Shown here: piece after piece, positions 1 through 12,114 of the stretch
Position numbering within the stretch: position 1 is the stretch's first letter
Layout of the letters: each line of letters opens with the position of its first letter
Assembly: GCF_003369915.1 (NCBI RefSeq)
Contig: NC_046677.1
Coordinates: forward strand, 21,036,913 to 21,100,912
DNA length: 64,000 nt
Source: Drosophila miranda
Lineage: Eukaryota; Arthropoda; Insecta; Diptera; Drosophilidae
Direction of reading: 5' to 3'
Notes under the pieces: model-generated
The model's input: only the letters and a program-made list of their open reading frames with translations
Databases searched by the model: none
What the model was told of the DNA's origin: nothing
Made by a program: the position numbers and the translations under genes

Positions 1-97
1 TGCCCAGAGATAGTAGAGACTGTCCAGAGCTGTGGCTATAGAACGACAGTCCGAGTCCATTCACCATATTAATCTCTGGAACTCTTTTCGCTTTCAG

Positions 98-648
98 ATA
101 CCGCATTCAGGCACAGTTCGGCGGAGTCAGAGAACGAGGCCGGAACGACAATGATGTCGATGAGCAGCTCCCCACCGGCTACGCCAACGGGCGTACAGAC
201 CGACTCCGAGGGCCTTATATTGCCCAAAAAGCTGATCAATCCCTGCATTGAGAACACCGATCGCAAGGAGCTGCATCGAGAGCTGAAATTCAATGCCAGA
301 ATGTGAGTAAATCTATACGAATCGAATCCCTTTCAAACACTCTCTAATCTCTATAAATTTGTTTGCAGTGGCAAGAGTGTGCTCAACCAGAAATCGGAAC
401 TCCAGCGTGCCTACGACAAGCAGAAGGAGCGACATGCGGCCGCCGAGCATCATTCCCCCGATGCGGAACTGGTGGGCGGCATACCCGGCCTCAAGGGAGA
501 GCTTGGACGGGTCATTTTGGAGCGGGCCCAGAAGCATGAGGCGGCGGCTCAGAAGCAGGATGCCGATGAGGCCGAGGATCGGCAGTATGTTAATCCCGAA
601 TATCTGAATGTACGCGCCAAACTGCGCACGGCGAATGGACCCAACTAG
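98..648 (+). CDS. FAM107/DUF1151-family protein, C-terminal part (5' end outside window)
   Basis: Two exons are visible, 98-302 and 369-648, joined in phase by a consensus GT-AG intron; translation stops at TAG 646-648. About 160 C-terminal residues are covered and the start lies left of the window. The block with KLINPC, ELHREL, then KSELQR and a final YLNVRAKL follows the vertebrate FAM107A/B (DUF1151) pattern of a conserved ELHREL helix, a SKPELQ-like motif and a C-terminal FIKVRENL-like motif. Vertebrate family members bind actin and act in cytoskeleton and stress responses; the fly role is not shown here. The C-terminal half is charged and Ala/Gln/Glu-rich, consistent with a coiled coil. 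From memory the fly member near the GRHPR cluster is CG9328, but I did not confirm it. Family call is fairly sure, gene name is not. Confidence 0.8.
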
Positions 649-1280
649 AGGATGCCCCTCTTGACCCCCGACTCATCATAATTAATTTGTAAAGAGAGAG
701 ATGTAACCAAATTGGAACGTAATAAGTTTAAATGTGTTGACTTTGTGAACTGTTTTCATTTTGATATTATGCAAAACTAGTTGTATCGTTTAAACCTAGA
801 CCTAAGCCATTGACTTTACTTTATTTTACTCTAGTGTTAGGTACTAATTTTAGTTATCGTTTATTGGACTAATTTCTCCCCCCCTTAATTTCGATGTGTG
901 TGTATAAACCATTTGTATAAAGTTTTCGTTTCTTAAAGAAGTCTATTCTTCCAAAAAAAAAACAACAAAACAAAACAAACAAATATGTATCTAGTGTAGT
1001 TATATGTGAACGTATATGATGTATCTATATCTATATCTATATACTAGTGAGATCGAGATAGTGCTGTAAACAGGGCAAAACGTGTTAGATCGTAAGACAG
1101 AGATAGAGACCGACCCGGGAAGAATGATATTGATCTATATAGAACAAAAAACTATTTTATGTCAAAAAAAAAAAAAATACAGAACAAGCAAACAAAAATT
1201 TGATTACAGATTACAGAACTATATACAATATATATCTATATACAAATTTAGTTTCTGGAATTAATAAATTTTATTGTAGG
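649..1280 (+). other. Probable 3' UTR of the FAM107-type gene
   Basis: AT-rich non-coding stretch with A-runs, including the region near 950-985 and 1164-1177, and an AATAAA signal at 1263-1268 that is a reasonable cleavage/polyadenylation signal for the upstream + strand gene. From 1280 to 1715 I see only AT-rich spacer between two converging genes. Confidence 0.5.
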
Positions 1281-1715
1281 TAAACAGTTACATAACAATT
1301 CGTTAAATTATTTTCGCATTTTTCTGGAAATTTTTATGAAAAATCCAACAGTAAAACTAACTAAAACTGAAAGAAAGATGATAAACTGATCTTTCTATAT
1401 ACTATTTCGTAAAATACCATCTTTTGGTTCCTTTCGACACACATATTCTGACAGATTCCTGCAAAAATGATACAGAAATAATTTATAGCTGAATTAAAGA
1501 ATGTTTAAATACTACCCTCGAACATATTTCCGGTTCCATCTTTGCTTTGCCTGTCGGTATATTCATCTTCGAGATGATTCCTTTTTTTCATGCTTTCCTT
1601 TGCCTTTTTAATTTTAGATATTTATATTATAAGCCCAACAGTAATAACCTAAGAAATCTTTATAGCTTTGGTCCCTGCTTTGTTTAGGGTATAATCATTT
1701 CCGAGGTTTTTTTTT

Positions 1716-3671
1716 TTACTTTTTCTTCTTTTCTTTGCCTTTGGCTTTTTCCTTCAAGCTACTCTTTCTCGCTGCTTTTTCCTCCAGCTGCGTATGCGTG
1801 TGGTTTTTTTTTTTAGATTAAAGTTCAAAAAGATAAAGAGATATAGCTACCTTTCGAAGTTTTTCCAATTCTTCCTGCTCTTCTATGGCTATTTTTGCGC
1901 GCGTCTCTGCGATTTTCACATGAAACATTTGAACCTTCTCCTGATAACTCTTCAGATCGTCCTTGCACTTGTTCAACTTGTTCAGCGTGAACAGAACGTC
2001 ATTCTCGGCACTCTCCATGTCCTCATCATAGGCATCCTGCATTAAATTGATGCGGTTCTTGTACTCTTCGATCAATGTCGAGTATTTTATGTAAGCAGAC
2101 TTCCATACATTGGTATCCGTCATTGTCAGCTCTTGGAGTTTGTCCAGCTCATCTTGCATCACCTATGGATATATGATAAGGTGATTTTGTTTGAGTTTGC
2201 TCAAGATTACAGGGTTTTGTTTAGTTAGGAAAAGATAGAACCATACAAAGCTTGGCCTAGAACGTAGAACGGACCAATCTCTTATATGAGAAACGCTGAA
2301 AATTAGATCCAAAGTTGAATTATTGGATTTTTATAAGGTCAATTGAAACGGTAGTAATTTGTGGTCCCATATATATTTATATTAATAATAATGTGAATGT
2401 GGGACTTAAATTGGTTAATTAATGCAATCTATTTTCATCGGCATGAAATGACATGCGGGTAAGCTGTCATGTAAAATGATAATGTATATTGTGGAGTGTG
2501 GAAACAAAATACCTTATGGAGCTTAGTTCTCTTCTTCTTAATAATCGTATAGTCAAAAGAAATTCCATTTCGTGTTCAACAAACCTTTTCTTTAATTGCA
2601 TCTTCAGTATACTTCTGCTCCACCTTGTCGCGGGCCCAATTAATCTGGTACCGTGTCTCAATAGGAAACTTGTCTATGTAATAAACAATCCCAAGTATTA
2701 TTGGAATCTACGTGACGATGAAACACTCACAATCAGTAAAAAGTTCCTGTTCCTTTTTTAGCGCTCGACGTTTTGAAATCGATTGCGGATCGGCGGCCTT
2801 GCCCTGCCTAATCTTGATGAGTTCCAAGACGATATTATCGTGCTCGGTATTCATGGCCTCATATGGTTTGGCCAGTACCTCCATTATATCAACCTTAATG
2901 TCTCTGTCGGGGAAAAAGCAATAAATCTATGATATATGTAGGTAAATATATGAAGAATCATTTACAGACTCACCGCAACAAAGCCATAAAGCCCTGGCAC
3001 AAATCACGATTCTCTATCAAATCTTCCTTCAAAGATATTATCAGACGAATAATCTCTCCCAGATCGACAAAAAACTTGAGAGCATCCAGTTGCTTTTCGG
3101 TTTTGCCAAACACCAAGGCATCCAAATACATGGTGTCCTCATTTTTTTTAAAACGCTCGTAATATTCACGACAGGACCAACCAAAAATGGTTTTTGATGG
3201 ATTGGTTCCCTTTGGTGGAACGAATTGCATGATGACAATCTTCTTAATGAACTTATCCAGTAGATAGTTGATGGAGGAGTTGGCCAATCCTTCCAAAATC
3301 TTTTTCGAGCGGGCCTTGAGCAGTGCGTTTATGTCGACGGCCGCGGTCTTCGAGGTCTCACTAATTCCCGACGGTGGTTGATATGTCGTGGGCCGTACCT
3401 TTGTGGTTCGGCGTGTACTTATCATCATATACTCGAAGTCGAGTTTCTTCGTAGCGAAAAGACCTTTTGTCGGTATCCAATCTTCTTCAGTCACATTGCT
3501 TTCGTCCTCGGGTAAACTCTCATAGGGGGCCAGCAACGCCTTGAGATAGGCATCGCGACAGAGATGCGGCTCCGCCGGTGGCAGGGGAAAGAAACCCACC
3601 GGTGGAAAATCGTGTTTGAAAACGACTTGACCCTGCGAAGCCCTTGGGCTGCGATTCAATATACTGGTCAT
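1716..3671 (-). CDS. Coiled-coil protein of unknown function, 447 residues, five exons
   Basis: On the minus strand exons are 3671-2974, 2903-2731, 2673-2585, 2162-1851 and 1787-1716. All junctions are GT-AG and keep one frame of 448 codons from ATG at 3671 to TAA at 1716. The N-terminal third is Pro-rich (PPVGFFPLPP near residue 25). The middle is mixed helical. Residues about 320-435 are a long charged heptad-like coiled coil, and the last exon is a Lys-rich tail (KGKEKKKK). I do not recognise the family. The composition resembles axonemal or centrosomal coiled-coil proteins, but that is only an impression. The gene is divergent from the + strand gene starting at 3953, with about 280 bp between start codons, so the two may share a promoter region. 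Confidence 0.75.
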
Positions 3672-3952
3672 AATGCCGTCCAGTCTCTGTCTCTATATCT
3701 GTATGGGGTTCTATGGATTCAGTTCGAGTTATCGTTTTGGGGTAATGTTTGTTACTGGAAGTATTAAGATTTCTATGTCATTTGTCATTTCCTCAGTTTC
3801 GTTGAGGAATTGTCATTTAGTTTAACATTTCATTTGACCTCACTTCCATTCTCATTCCTTTTGAAACCACATCACAAATTTGGAAAAATTCATCAAACAT
3901 TTGTAGTATCAAAAATTGTTTTCAATTGTTTTTAGTAAATCGAAATTAAACA
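3672..3952. promoter_or_regulatory. Divergent intergenic region between two head-to-head genes
   Basis: A 281-bp AT-rich spacer separates the ATG of the minus-strand coiled-coil gene from the ATG of the plus-strand 266-residue gene. It must hold both 5' UTRs and both core promoters. I see no clear TATA box. Called only from gene arrangement. Confidence 0.4.
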
Positions 3953-4791
3953 ATGTCAATCCCTAGATTAGCTGGGGAGGTACTACCCCAAGTGGCTGAA
4001 GAACAGGTAGGTGGTCAGGTCACATCATCTAAGTAAAATCCTTTTTAGCCGTGAATCGACCTCAGGCACGTCCGGATAATGCCCTTATCCGCATTGAACC
4101 GCGTCAGGTCGGGGACCTACAGGCTGTCGCTGTCCCGCCCACACCACCGGCAGCTTTGATGGGACCACTCGCCGTTGACGGTTCTGCTCCTGCGCTGCTG
4201 CCCATTCTGGACTATGTGCGTGAGCTGCTGGCCAATCCCTTTCCAAGAGAACCGGAGTCTACGGACTTAAGGCTGCACATCGCCTCCCACAGGCAGCGAC
4301 TTCTGGAGAGCATTACTACCGTTGTGGGTATACTCCGTAATGTGATGTCGGCGATGGCACGGGATTCGCCCTTGAGTGCGGAAGAACGGAGCAACTTCCA
4401 GAAATTGCGCAGTCTGTACTTTTCGGCCTTCGATATAGGGAACTCTCTGCGTCGGACCATAGATGCGCCGGGACATACGGTTTATTCGTGGCCCCGGCAC
4501 TATGTTGTTATGAGGCCTGGCTTAAACTCTCCCGATACGAGCTTCGGTGGTGGTTCCATGCTTTTTCCTTGGCGGAACCCTTATCTCTTCACACCCCATC
4601 TGGGTGCACATTACTTTGAGAGGGGCATGGAACAACGGGAGGCGCTCATGGAAAGGGAGTTCTGGGACGAAAACGATTATCTGGATGAGGCCTCAACTGG
4701 GCCACCCGAAAACGTGATGGAAGACCAGAACAATGGTACTTTGGAAGAACGTGGAGATGGTGCTCCTTCTCACAACAACCGAGACATTTAA
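3953..4791 (+). CDS. Hypothetical 266-residue protein, two exons
   Basis: The large exon 4049-4791 is open to TAA and has no good ATG near its start. An upstream ATG at 3953 opens a short exon. The strongest-looking donor (4007) gives an immediate stop, whereas splicing at the GT of 4011 to the AG ending at 4048 gives one continuous frame of 267 codons, so that model is chosen. The protein has a Pro/Ala-rich N-terminus, a helical centre (about residues 65-150) containing SPLSAEERSNFQKLRSLY, a WPRHY motif near 165 and an acidic C-terminus ending in NNRDI. No domain recognised and no signal peptide. The exon structure and reading frame look real; the function is unknown. Confidence 0.6.
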
Positions 4792-6303
4792 CAGTTTTTT
4801 CGATCCTGTGTACATACATCTATTGTAGTTTTTTCTCTAGTAAATCTCCTCCAGTTTTTGCAAAGATTCTATTGCAGCTTAGATTCCCCAACCCCAATGG
4901 CGAAATATCAGCGAAAACAAAACACTTGCATTCCCACAATTAGCATTGCATTCGCTGTAAGAAGCAACGGTAACTGCAGTTGCTCCAGACAGCAGGAAAG
5001 GCACGGTGGCTTTTCGGCCGAAGCTCTGACTACCCTAGCAGATCTATCAATCTAAATTCTATACAGCTCAAAATTACCTGTTTCTTGACAAAATATAAGG
5101 ATCAAAGTCTCAGTTCAAGATATGTATGTATACATATGTATGGCGATAAATGTCGCTTATGATATGAGCGTTACAAAAATTTGGTACAAATCGAAATACC
5201 CTCTATAAAAGGGTAAAGAAACGACAACCAACATGTAAATTACGGCCCGTGGCTGATGTCAGTCAATTTTAACATTTTTACAAAGCGTCTTCAACAGAAG
5301 CGGCAGCGCTATTAACGTCGTCGTCAATTAGGCAACTGTAAATTAAACAGTGGCTGACTGCACAGAAAAAGAGAGAGCAGATTTGTGAAATGGGGGTATG
5401 ATCACCAGGTAATACGTTGGATGCATTCAATACTCCTCTCTACAATTAAAAGTGGTGTTTTATTTACAGAAAATCCGGAAAGTAATCAATCGAGTTTTAG
5501 CTAAGAATATTACCTAGACCCAACTGCAGAGCCTACACAATATACCCCCTTGAAGCTAAAGTAAAGGGTAGGCAACATGCATATGCACATCAACTCCCAC
5601 GCTCTCACACTCTCCCACTCGCTCCCTCTCTTCATAGACACACATACAGTGGTTTGAGCAGCTCTTGCTTTCCCTTTACGTTTCTCTCTCTTTGGCTGCC
5701 ATCACTGTGACGTAGGCCCCCGCCGACCTGCGTTGGGGCGTTTCTCACTCTCCCATTCTCTCTCTCTGTCTCTCTCTCAAGCAGGCATAGACATGCACAC
5801 TTGTGTCGTTTTCACTCGCTCGGTTGGGGTCTGCTGGCTGTCGGGGCCGTTCGCTTGCTGCGTGGCTCTGGCCGCCTGTTCCCTCGTATCGCGTAGAGGG
5901 ACCTGCCTCAATGTTGCGCGTTCACTTTTAGGGAGCCTACACCGTAAAAATTAGCGCCGCTGTGGCGTTTTTTTTGTTTTTTCTGGATTTCCATCCAATC
6001 CCTCCCCCGAATTGGAGTTTGGGCACCTCCGTTTGGTGGCCTGTAGAGGCGCCGCTTCGAGTTTTGGCGCCTGCGTGGAGTGCAACGGTTTTGCAGCTTT
6101 GTCGCTTGCAGCTTAGTGGCGACTTTTGGACGACTCTGTAGCTGGGGCTATGAAGAAAGCAGAATGCGCCAGAAGGCTGGACGGATGGGAAGTTGCTTAG
6201 AAGCGCTGCCCAACCGCAAACGACCCGGGGGCCAGCACTGTGGTGGCTGTGTGGCCTTGACATTTGACTTCGACTCCTCCTTCTCCCTCCCCGACGAGTT
6301 GGA
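4792..6303. other. Intergenic region without a recognised gene
   Basis: Contains A/T-rich spacer, a CT-rich stretch with (TC)n around 5733-5780 and a GC-richer block at about 5800-6350 with several short overlapping open frames on both strands. None has splice or family support. Confidence 0.4.
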
Positions 6304-6797
6304 TCAAGCCGTCGTGTGGCAATGCATGTCTGGCAAATGCCCTGAAAAAAATTGAGCATGTTTCATTCGTGCATTTAACAGAATTTGTTTGCTTTTAATT
6401 GAGAATAAAATTATAGCTCATAGAGCGAGTCAGCCCAACCAGAATGCCCACGAAACGGCTGAAGATAGGGATGGCGTCTGGGCGGCCTTGCACCATAATA
6501 TCAGGATTTATTTTATTAAGGCTCTGCACCAGCCTGGGCAGATATTTCTTAAGGACATCAGCCGATGCTTCAAGACTGTCATTATTTGCGAATTTCATTT
6601 GGAATCATTCTGGATCTTAAATATTTTTTAACAACAGATTTGAATGCTTTTTCTTTTGCAGAAGCACTTTGCAGGGCCATTTTATTTGCACGATTTGCAT
6701 CGGAAATTACGGCCAGGAGATATTTTCTCACAAATGTACTTTCTACTGCTCTTAGCACCCTCACCAAGCCTCACCTCAAGCCGTCGTGTGGCAATGC
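6304..6797. repeat. 22-bp direct repeats flanking a 450-bp insertion
   Basis: The same 22 bases occur at 6304-6325 and 6776-6797 (beginning TCAAGCCGTCG). The 450 bp between them look like an inserted segment; the sequence on the far sides of the two repeats does not match. The insert holds minus-strand open frames described separately. The flanks could be a long target-site duplication or the scars of recombination. Confidence 0.6.
6398..6775 (-). pseudogene. Possible minus-strand coding remnant within the 450-bp insertion
   Basis: Two adjacent minus-strand open frames overlap out of frame near 6582-6598. The first (from about 6767) reads KYLLAVISDANRANKMALQ, the second (from 6598) DSLEASADVLKKYLPRLVQS and ends in a stop at 6395. 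Both read like ordinary helical protein and would form one protein if a single frameshift were present. I tested GT-AG introns between them by eye and found none that keeps phase. Best explained as a broken, possibly retroposed or captured coding fragment. No family recognised. Confidence 0.3.
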
Positions 6798-8460
6798 CAT
6801 CGCGCAGCACGGTTGCTTTGGTACCGTTAGACGCTCGCTCTCATCTTTTGCGTTTGCTCTCTCTTTGCCAGTGGGTGTCACATCTTTTGCGTACTTGCTA
6901 GGCACTCTCTCTTGGCATTCTCTCTCTGGCGTTGGGTGTCATCCTTTGAAAATTTCTGAACGCTTGTTCGCAAAACCGCAGTCAGCGATGGCAATGCCAG
7001 CGGCAGCAGACGTAACGGTACATGCGACAGCCACCACGACGCTGCCAACGCCGACGACCGTCGCTACGGCCATCTGATAGACAGCTGTCTCCCGGTTACG
7101 TCAGTCAAACTGACGCATCGTGTTTTGGTAACAGGAAAGCATAAAAATACAGCAGACAATGCGACTGCTGCGAGTGCGGCTGGAGCGCGAAAGAAAAATC
7201 ACCACAAAACAAAAGAATAAAAAGCAAACACACAGCACAAAGAAACAGCGGCGCAGAGCGTCACGACAAAAGCCACCCTCGCAACACACGATGTTGTTTG
7301 GTTTTTTTTTGTATTTTTCAAATTAGACAAAGTGCAGCACCAGCACTGTATCTGGCAAAACTCTCCAAAAGAACGGAAGACTGAGAGGAGTTAAACACTT
7401 TCCTTCCCTCTCCTCTCTTTAGCAGAAACCCCGCTCAAAATCTTGCAATCACAAAAGCAACAGCAACCACATAAAGTGAAATTCAGCTTTGGCAAACGGC
7501 ACTTGGAATACCCTTGCAGACATATTGTTACCATCCACATCCGTTAAATGTACAGAATATGTATATCTGTATTAAGAGCTCGTAGGTGAGTCTTGGTCTA
7601 GTTCTCTGTATCGCAACCATCTGCCTAACATAATAGTACTATATTAAAGGGTATAAAAGCAACGACTATCGCCAGTACGAAACAATTCTTGCTGCTGCTT
7701 TCACACACACCAGACAGATACGATACCGAAATAAAAAAATCCAAAGTGAGCCGGCAGCGTCCGACTCTGGGCGCCTGCTGCTTTGCGGACAAAATTTGAG
7801 CAGATCCGCTCACAAAAAAAACGGCATTATGTACAAAAAACTATAAAATAGTGCTTGTGGTGGGGCTTTGTGGTCGGTCTGTGGTGCGATTTGCGGCCGG
7901 TAGGTTCCACAACGTTCCAACGGCGTGGGCTCCACAGCTGGCATGGTCTTGGGGCCGGAACATCCCATGCCACTTCCAATTGGAAATTTGCTCTCATGCG
8001 AGCGAGCGCAAACACAAATCGCATGGGAAAAGTCCCCAACTGGTATTTTGAGCAGGCGCACAGCTTGCCCCAGCTACAGGCCTCTCAAAGAGTTGGTTTT
8101 GCTCAGATAAGAAGCCAAAGCCAATGACAAAACAGAACGAGATAAGGCAGTATAGAGTGAGAGCAGAAGAGAGCGGCTATTGATGAGAGAAATGAGTAAT
8201 GAGCAAAAGAAAACAAACACAGTCCCACCGAGAAAAGGGTCACACTAATCGATCGCGGGGGGTGATAACATTGGAATGGAAGAGCTCTGTTAAATATTAC
8301 TACCACAAATAAGCTATTTATGGTATTTCATCAAATCTGAAACTTCTCTCTGACATTCAACTTTCCAGATAGCTCCAAAAACTGTCTCATCAAAAATTAT
8401 TCAGCTTATCGCTTGTCAAACTTTTTTTATTAACTGATAATTATTTAGCGATATGGGGGA
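6798..8460. other. Intergenic region without a recognised gene
   Basis: Mixed sequence with CT-rich blocks, short runs of A and several short overlapping open frames on both strands around 7810-8130. No frame carries splice sites, domain motifs or codon bias that would separate it from chance. Confidence 0.35.
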
Positions 8461-8465
8461 ATTTC

Positions 8466-8551
8466 TATATAAAGGCTTTGCCTCGGAGTGTCCATTCAGT
8501 CGTACGGCAGTAGCAGCCAAGTATTCTAGTTTTACCCATTTAAATCTCACG
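8466..8551 (+). promoter_or_regulatory. TATA/Inr core promoter and probable non-coding first exon
   Basis: TATATAAAG at 8466-8474 lies 32 bp upstream of an initiator-like TTCAGTCG whose A is at 8498, the canonical Drosophila spacing. A splice donor consensus (G|GTAAGAG) follows at 8552, so 8498-8551 would be a short untranslated first exon. The next gene on this strand is the GRHPR-type dehydrogenase starting at 9690-9955, with an acceptor-like TGTAG just before 9625. Assignment to that gene is inferred. Confidence 0.5.
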
Positions 8552-9689
8552 GTAAGAGTTTTATAAAAGAGAGTTCGTAAGAGAACGAGAACGATCGCGA
8601 GAGCTTGCAATCAAAGCTTTCGTTTATTGGCCCCACCAAAATGTTCAGTATAATTCTGTCCCTGAGCGAGTACGATTTTCAAGTGTAACTCAATTATTAA
8701 ACATTTACTGGTGCTTTTTGGGTAAAAACCAACAGCACTAAGAGAGTTTGAAAGAGAGTTCAAGTGTGTTCTTAAATGACATTGGGAATATGAGTGGAAG
8801 TGTAATTAATATCAACAGAGTCCAACCCGACCAAACTTTTCCACTACCTCATAGACAACGAGAGAAAAGAGCATCAAATTGTCAAACTGTTAAATGAATG
8901 TTGTGTCGTGGACAAGCGATTAAACGGCAACACACATTGTACATATTTATCTGTTCTTTTGGAATTTCACCATAAATTTAGGGGGGCCCAGGTCTCGTGA
9001 GATAGTGAGTGGAGGAAGCGCTTCAACATGGTATAACACTTTTGACTTTGGTCTTCTTCTCTGTGATAAATGTTATCAAAGGGTTTTGTTTTGCCCTTTC
9101 TAAAGGACATTTGCAATGTCAATTAATCTTTTATTTACCAAAAAGGTGGAAAATCAGTGGTTGGATTAACATTTAAGGCAGTATTATTTATGCTTTGGTG
9201 CCAAAAAGTATCATTAACATGAATTTGCATATGTATACATGGTAATCATACATACCGTACTTATATCTTTAAATTATCCTTTTCATTCTTTAGTTGCTTT
9301 TTGCTCTTCTTGTTATTTCCAGCCTGATAGTTTTCTGTCTCTGATTTTATTTTCTTAGAGCATTTCGTGTGAAACTTGAAATTGTAATTAATATTTTAAG
9401 AACAACAAAGAGAGCTCTTATTACCGAAAAGATGTTAATCCTAATTTATTAGCAACTAAACCCAAAAATAACTGAAATGTTCAGTTCCCTTCATTAAAAG
9501 TTTATTTTAAGGCAGGTAGAGGTAGAGGCTTCACTTCCATTCTCTCTTTTGGTCTGTCTCTTTCAAGACTCATTCATTCTTTCCCAAATGAAAACCTGTT
9601 CTTTGTCTTATATGTACCCTGTAGAAGAGAAATTAACAGAACAGCTGCTGTGGAGCTTAAGATTAGAGAGAGACTAAATTAAATCGAAA

Positions 9690-11539
9690 ATGCTGAGCAG
9701 GTTCATTGGTGTATCAGCAACTATCATCAGCAGCAGATCTGGCAGCATTCTGTCCAGATCTCTCTATAAGTCGGGGTGCGTATGCCTCTTGATCAGTTTC
9801 TTTTCGAGACCGGCTCAGATCACACCGTTCAAGTGCTCGCTCTCGGCTAACCATGGCTTTCAAAGCTCAACTTTTACTCCCACTTCTTGTGGCCTTGTCA
9901 ATAACCTGTAACAACGCTTCGTTTGTTCGCAGAGGCAGGAACCACACACAGACCATGTCTACAGGCAAGGCTTTTAAGGTGCTGATCACCCATCCCGAGG
10001 TGCCGCAGGAGGGCATCGATCTCTTGAAAGAGAACTGCGAGATTATCCAAGTCCAGAGTCTGCCCGTCAACCGGGCCGAGCTTCTGCAGAAGATCAGGGG
10101 CGTTGACGGTATTTTCTGGGGCGGACATGAAGCCCTCAATGCCGAGGCACTGGATGCTGCCGGTCCCCAATTGAAATCGATCTCCACCATGTCAGCGGGC
10201 ATCGACTATGTGGATGTGGCGGAGGTGAAGAAGCGCAAGATTCCTCTGGGACACACCCCAACGGTCCTGAATACAGCGGTGGCTGATCTGGCTGTGGGCC
10301 TCTTGATCGCCGCTGGCCGCCGTTTCCATGAGGGACGCAAGAAGATCGAAACGTGAGTCCATACTGCATTTCCTTACCATTATATTCTACTCCAAGATCT
10401 TCCCGTTCCTTTTCAGCAATAACTGGGAGAACTATCATCTCAACTGGATGCTGGGTCAGGATATCCGTGACTCCACCGTTGGTTTCTACGGTTTCGGGGG
10501 CATTGGACAGGCTATCGCCAAGCGTCTGTCCGGCTTTGACATCGACCAAGTGCTGTACACCACCCGACGACGCGTGGACAAGGAGATCGAAAAGGAGTTG
10601 AATGCCAAGAAGGTGGACTTTGACACCCTCCTGGCCCAGAGTGACTTTGTGGTCATCGCTTCTCCCCTGACGGCTGCCACGCAGGGCGTGTTCAATGCTA
10701 CCGCCTTCAACAAAATGAAGGAAACCGCAGTTCTGGTCAACATCGGTCGCGGCAGTAAGTTGTAGATCTCTTACAAACTTCTTTGAACGTTATATTTATT
10801 AAGTTGCTTTCTAGAAATTGTCAATCAGGATGATCTTTATGAGGCTCTGAAGTCCAACAAAATCTTTGCCGCTGGCCTGGATGTCACAGATCCCGAACCA
10901 TTGTCTGCTAAAGACAAACTCCTGTCACTCGACAATGTTGGTAAGTTGAGCAATGGCAATAAAATAATTTTAGATTGTTGATATCAGTCAGCATCGGGTC
11001 TGATTGCGAGGTCCCCTGGTAGGAAGTATTGCTATCAATATTTTGATTCCGTCTTATCTGTGCAGTAGTTCACTGCGACTGAAGTATTTCTGAGAGATTT
11101 AAGTCATACGTGGGCGACGGTTTGGTAAGGTTTTATGAAGGTTATAAAGGAATCTTATGGTATGTTCAGATTCCCAAATAAAAGCAGTATTCAAAGACAT
11201 TGTGGGAAAGATAATTACAAATGGGAAAACAAGACAAAGTCTCTGTACCTTTAAACCTCTATTATGTCGACCCCTTTAACCTGTCTTTAGTATTTTTTGT
11301 AGCGTAATCTTGCCAATTACTTGAGAAAGTCAAAACAAAACAAATACTCTTATCTCTATGGCTAAATTCCTTATCTAAAACAGCACCTCTAACCACTCGA
11401 CATCTCCCTCTTTCTAACAGTTGTCCTGCCCCACATAGGCTCTGCCACGAAGCGAACCCGTGCCGAGATGGCCACCATTGCCGCCCACAATGTGCTCCGC
11501 GGATTGGTTGGAGAGCCCATGCTGTCGCCCGCGTACTAG
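9690..11539 (+). CDS. CG9331: Glyoxylate/hydroxypyruvate reductase (GRHPR-type D-2-hydroxyacid dehydrogenase)
   Basis: The common exons are ...-10352, 10417-10754, 10815-10940 and 11421-11539, all GT-AG and in phase, ending in TAG. From ATG 9955 the protein has 326 residues, normal for GRHPR, which reduces glyoxylate and hydroxypyruvate with NAD(P)H. A Rossmann motif GFGGIG is near residue 157, the STMSAGID segment lies before it, the NIGRG arginine lies after it, and the catalytic-histidine motif LPHIGSAT is near 291. Three in-frame N-termini are available. ATG 9690-9775 spliced to 9933 gives a Ser/Arg-rich presequence-like leader. ATG 9853 read straight through gives a hydrophobic leader, and ATG 9955 gives a plain cytosolic form. 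The order and sequence fit D. melanogaster CG9331 as I remember it. AATAAA at 11672 is a likely poly(A) signal. Confidence 0.88.
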
Positions 11540-12114
11540 GAAATGGAAATGTTAATGGACCGGGAACTAGAGTGGATTTCCACTCTCAGTAAACTCTGAT
11601 TATTGTGCGGGCAACGAAGCCAGTGAAGTGTGAAAGGTTGCCAATGGCAAGGCCATGGTTCCAGATGTGAGAATAAAAATTATAATTAAAGCTACTAATG
11701 ATGTGAAAAATGGCAACAGGCTTCAATACAATTAAGACATGAGAAATGGATGACTGGCATTGGGTTGCCTACCCATTATATTACAGAATTACGTAGCGAT
11801 ATATTCTACAACAACTTGTTAAACTTGGTTGAATTACGAGTGTCTTTAACATAGAAAAGGGGACTAATTGTAATACCCTCTTCAAAAAGTTTACATGAAA
11901 TAGAATTTGAAATACTGAGCTTAATTTGAACAGCACTCTGAGAGGCAAAACTATTCCACAAAAAGCTTAACAGCACACACATTCAAAGTTTAAGAGAAAG
12001 AGCAGGCAGGGCTGAGTGCGAAAGCTTGAGTAATGTGTGGGTTGGGTTGGAGAAATTTTCATTGAGCATTTCGTTTTTGCCTCTCTTCGCGATTGTTCGT
12101 TGTCCATGTGAACC

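Noticed and set aside
5733-6359. Overlapping open frames in the CT-rich and GC-rich block
   Set aside because: Frames on both strands are of equal length, compositionally biased, and have no splice or domain support.
7810-8127. Several short overlapping frames on both strands
   Set aside because: No family motif, no splice sites and equal support for opposite strands.
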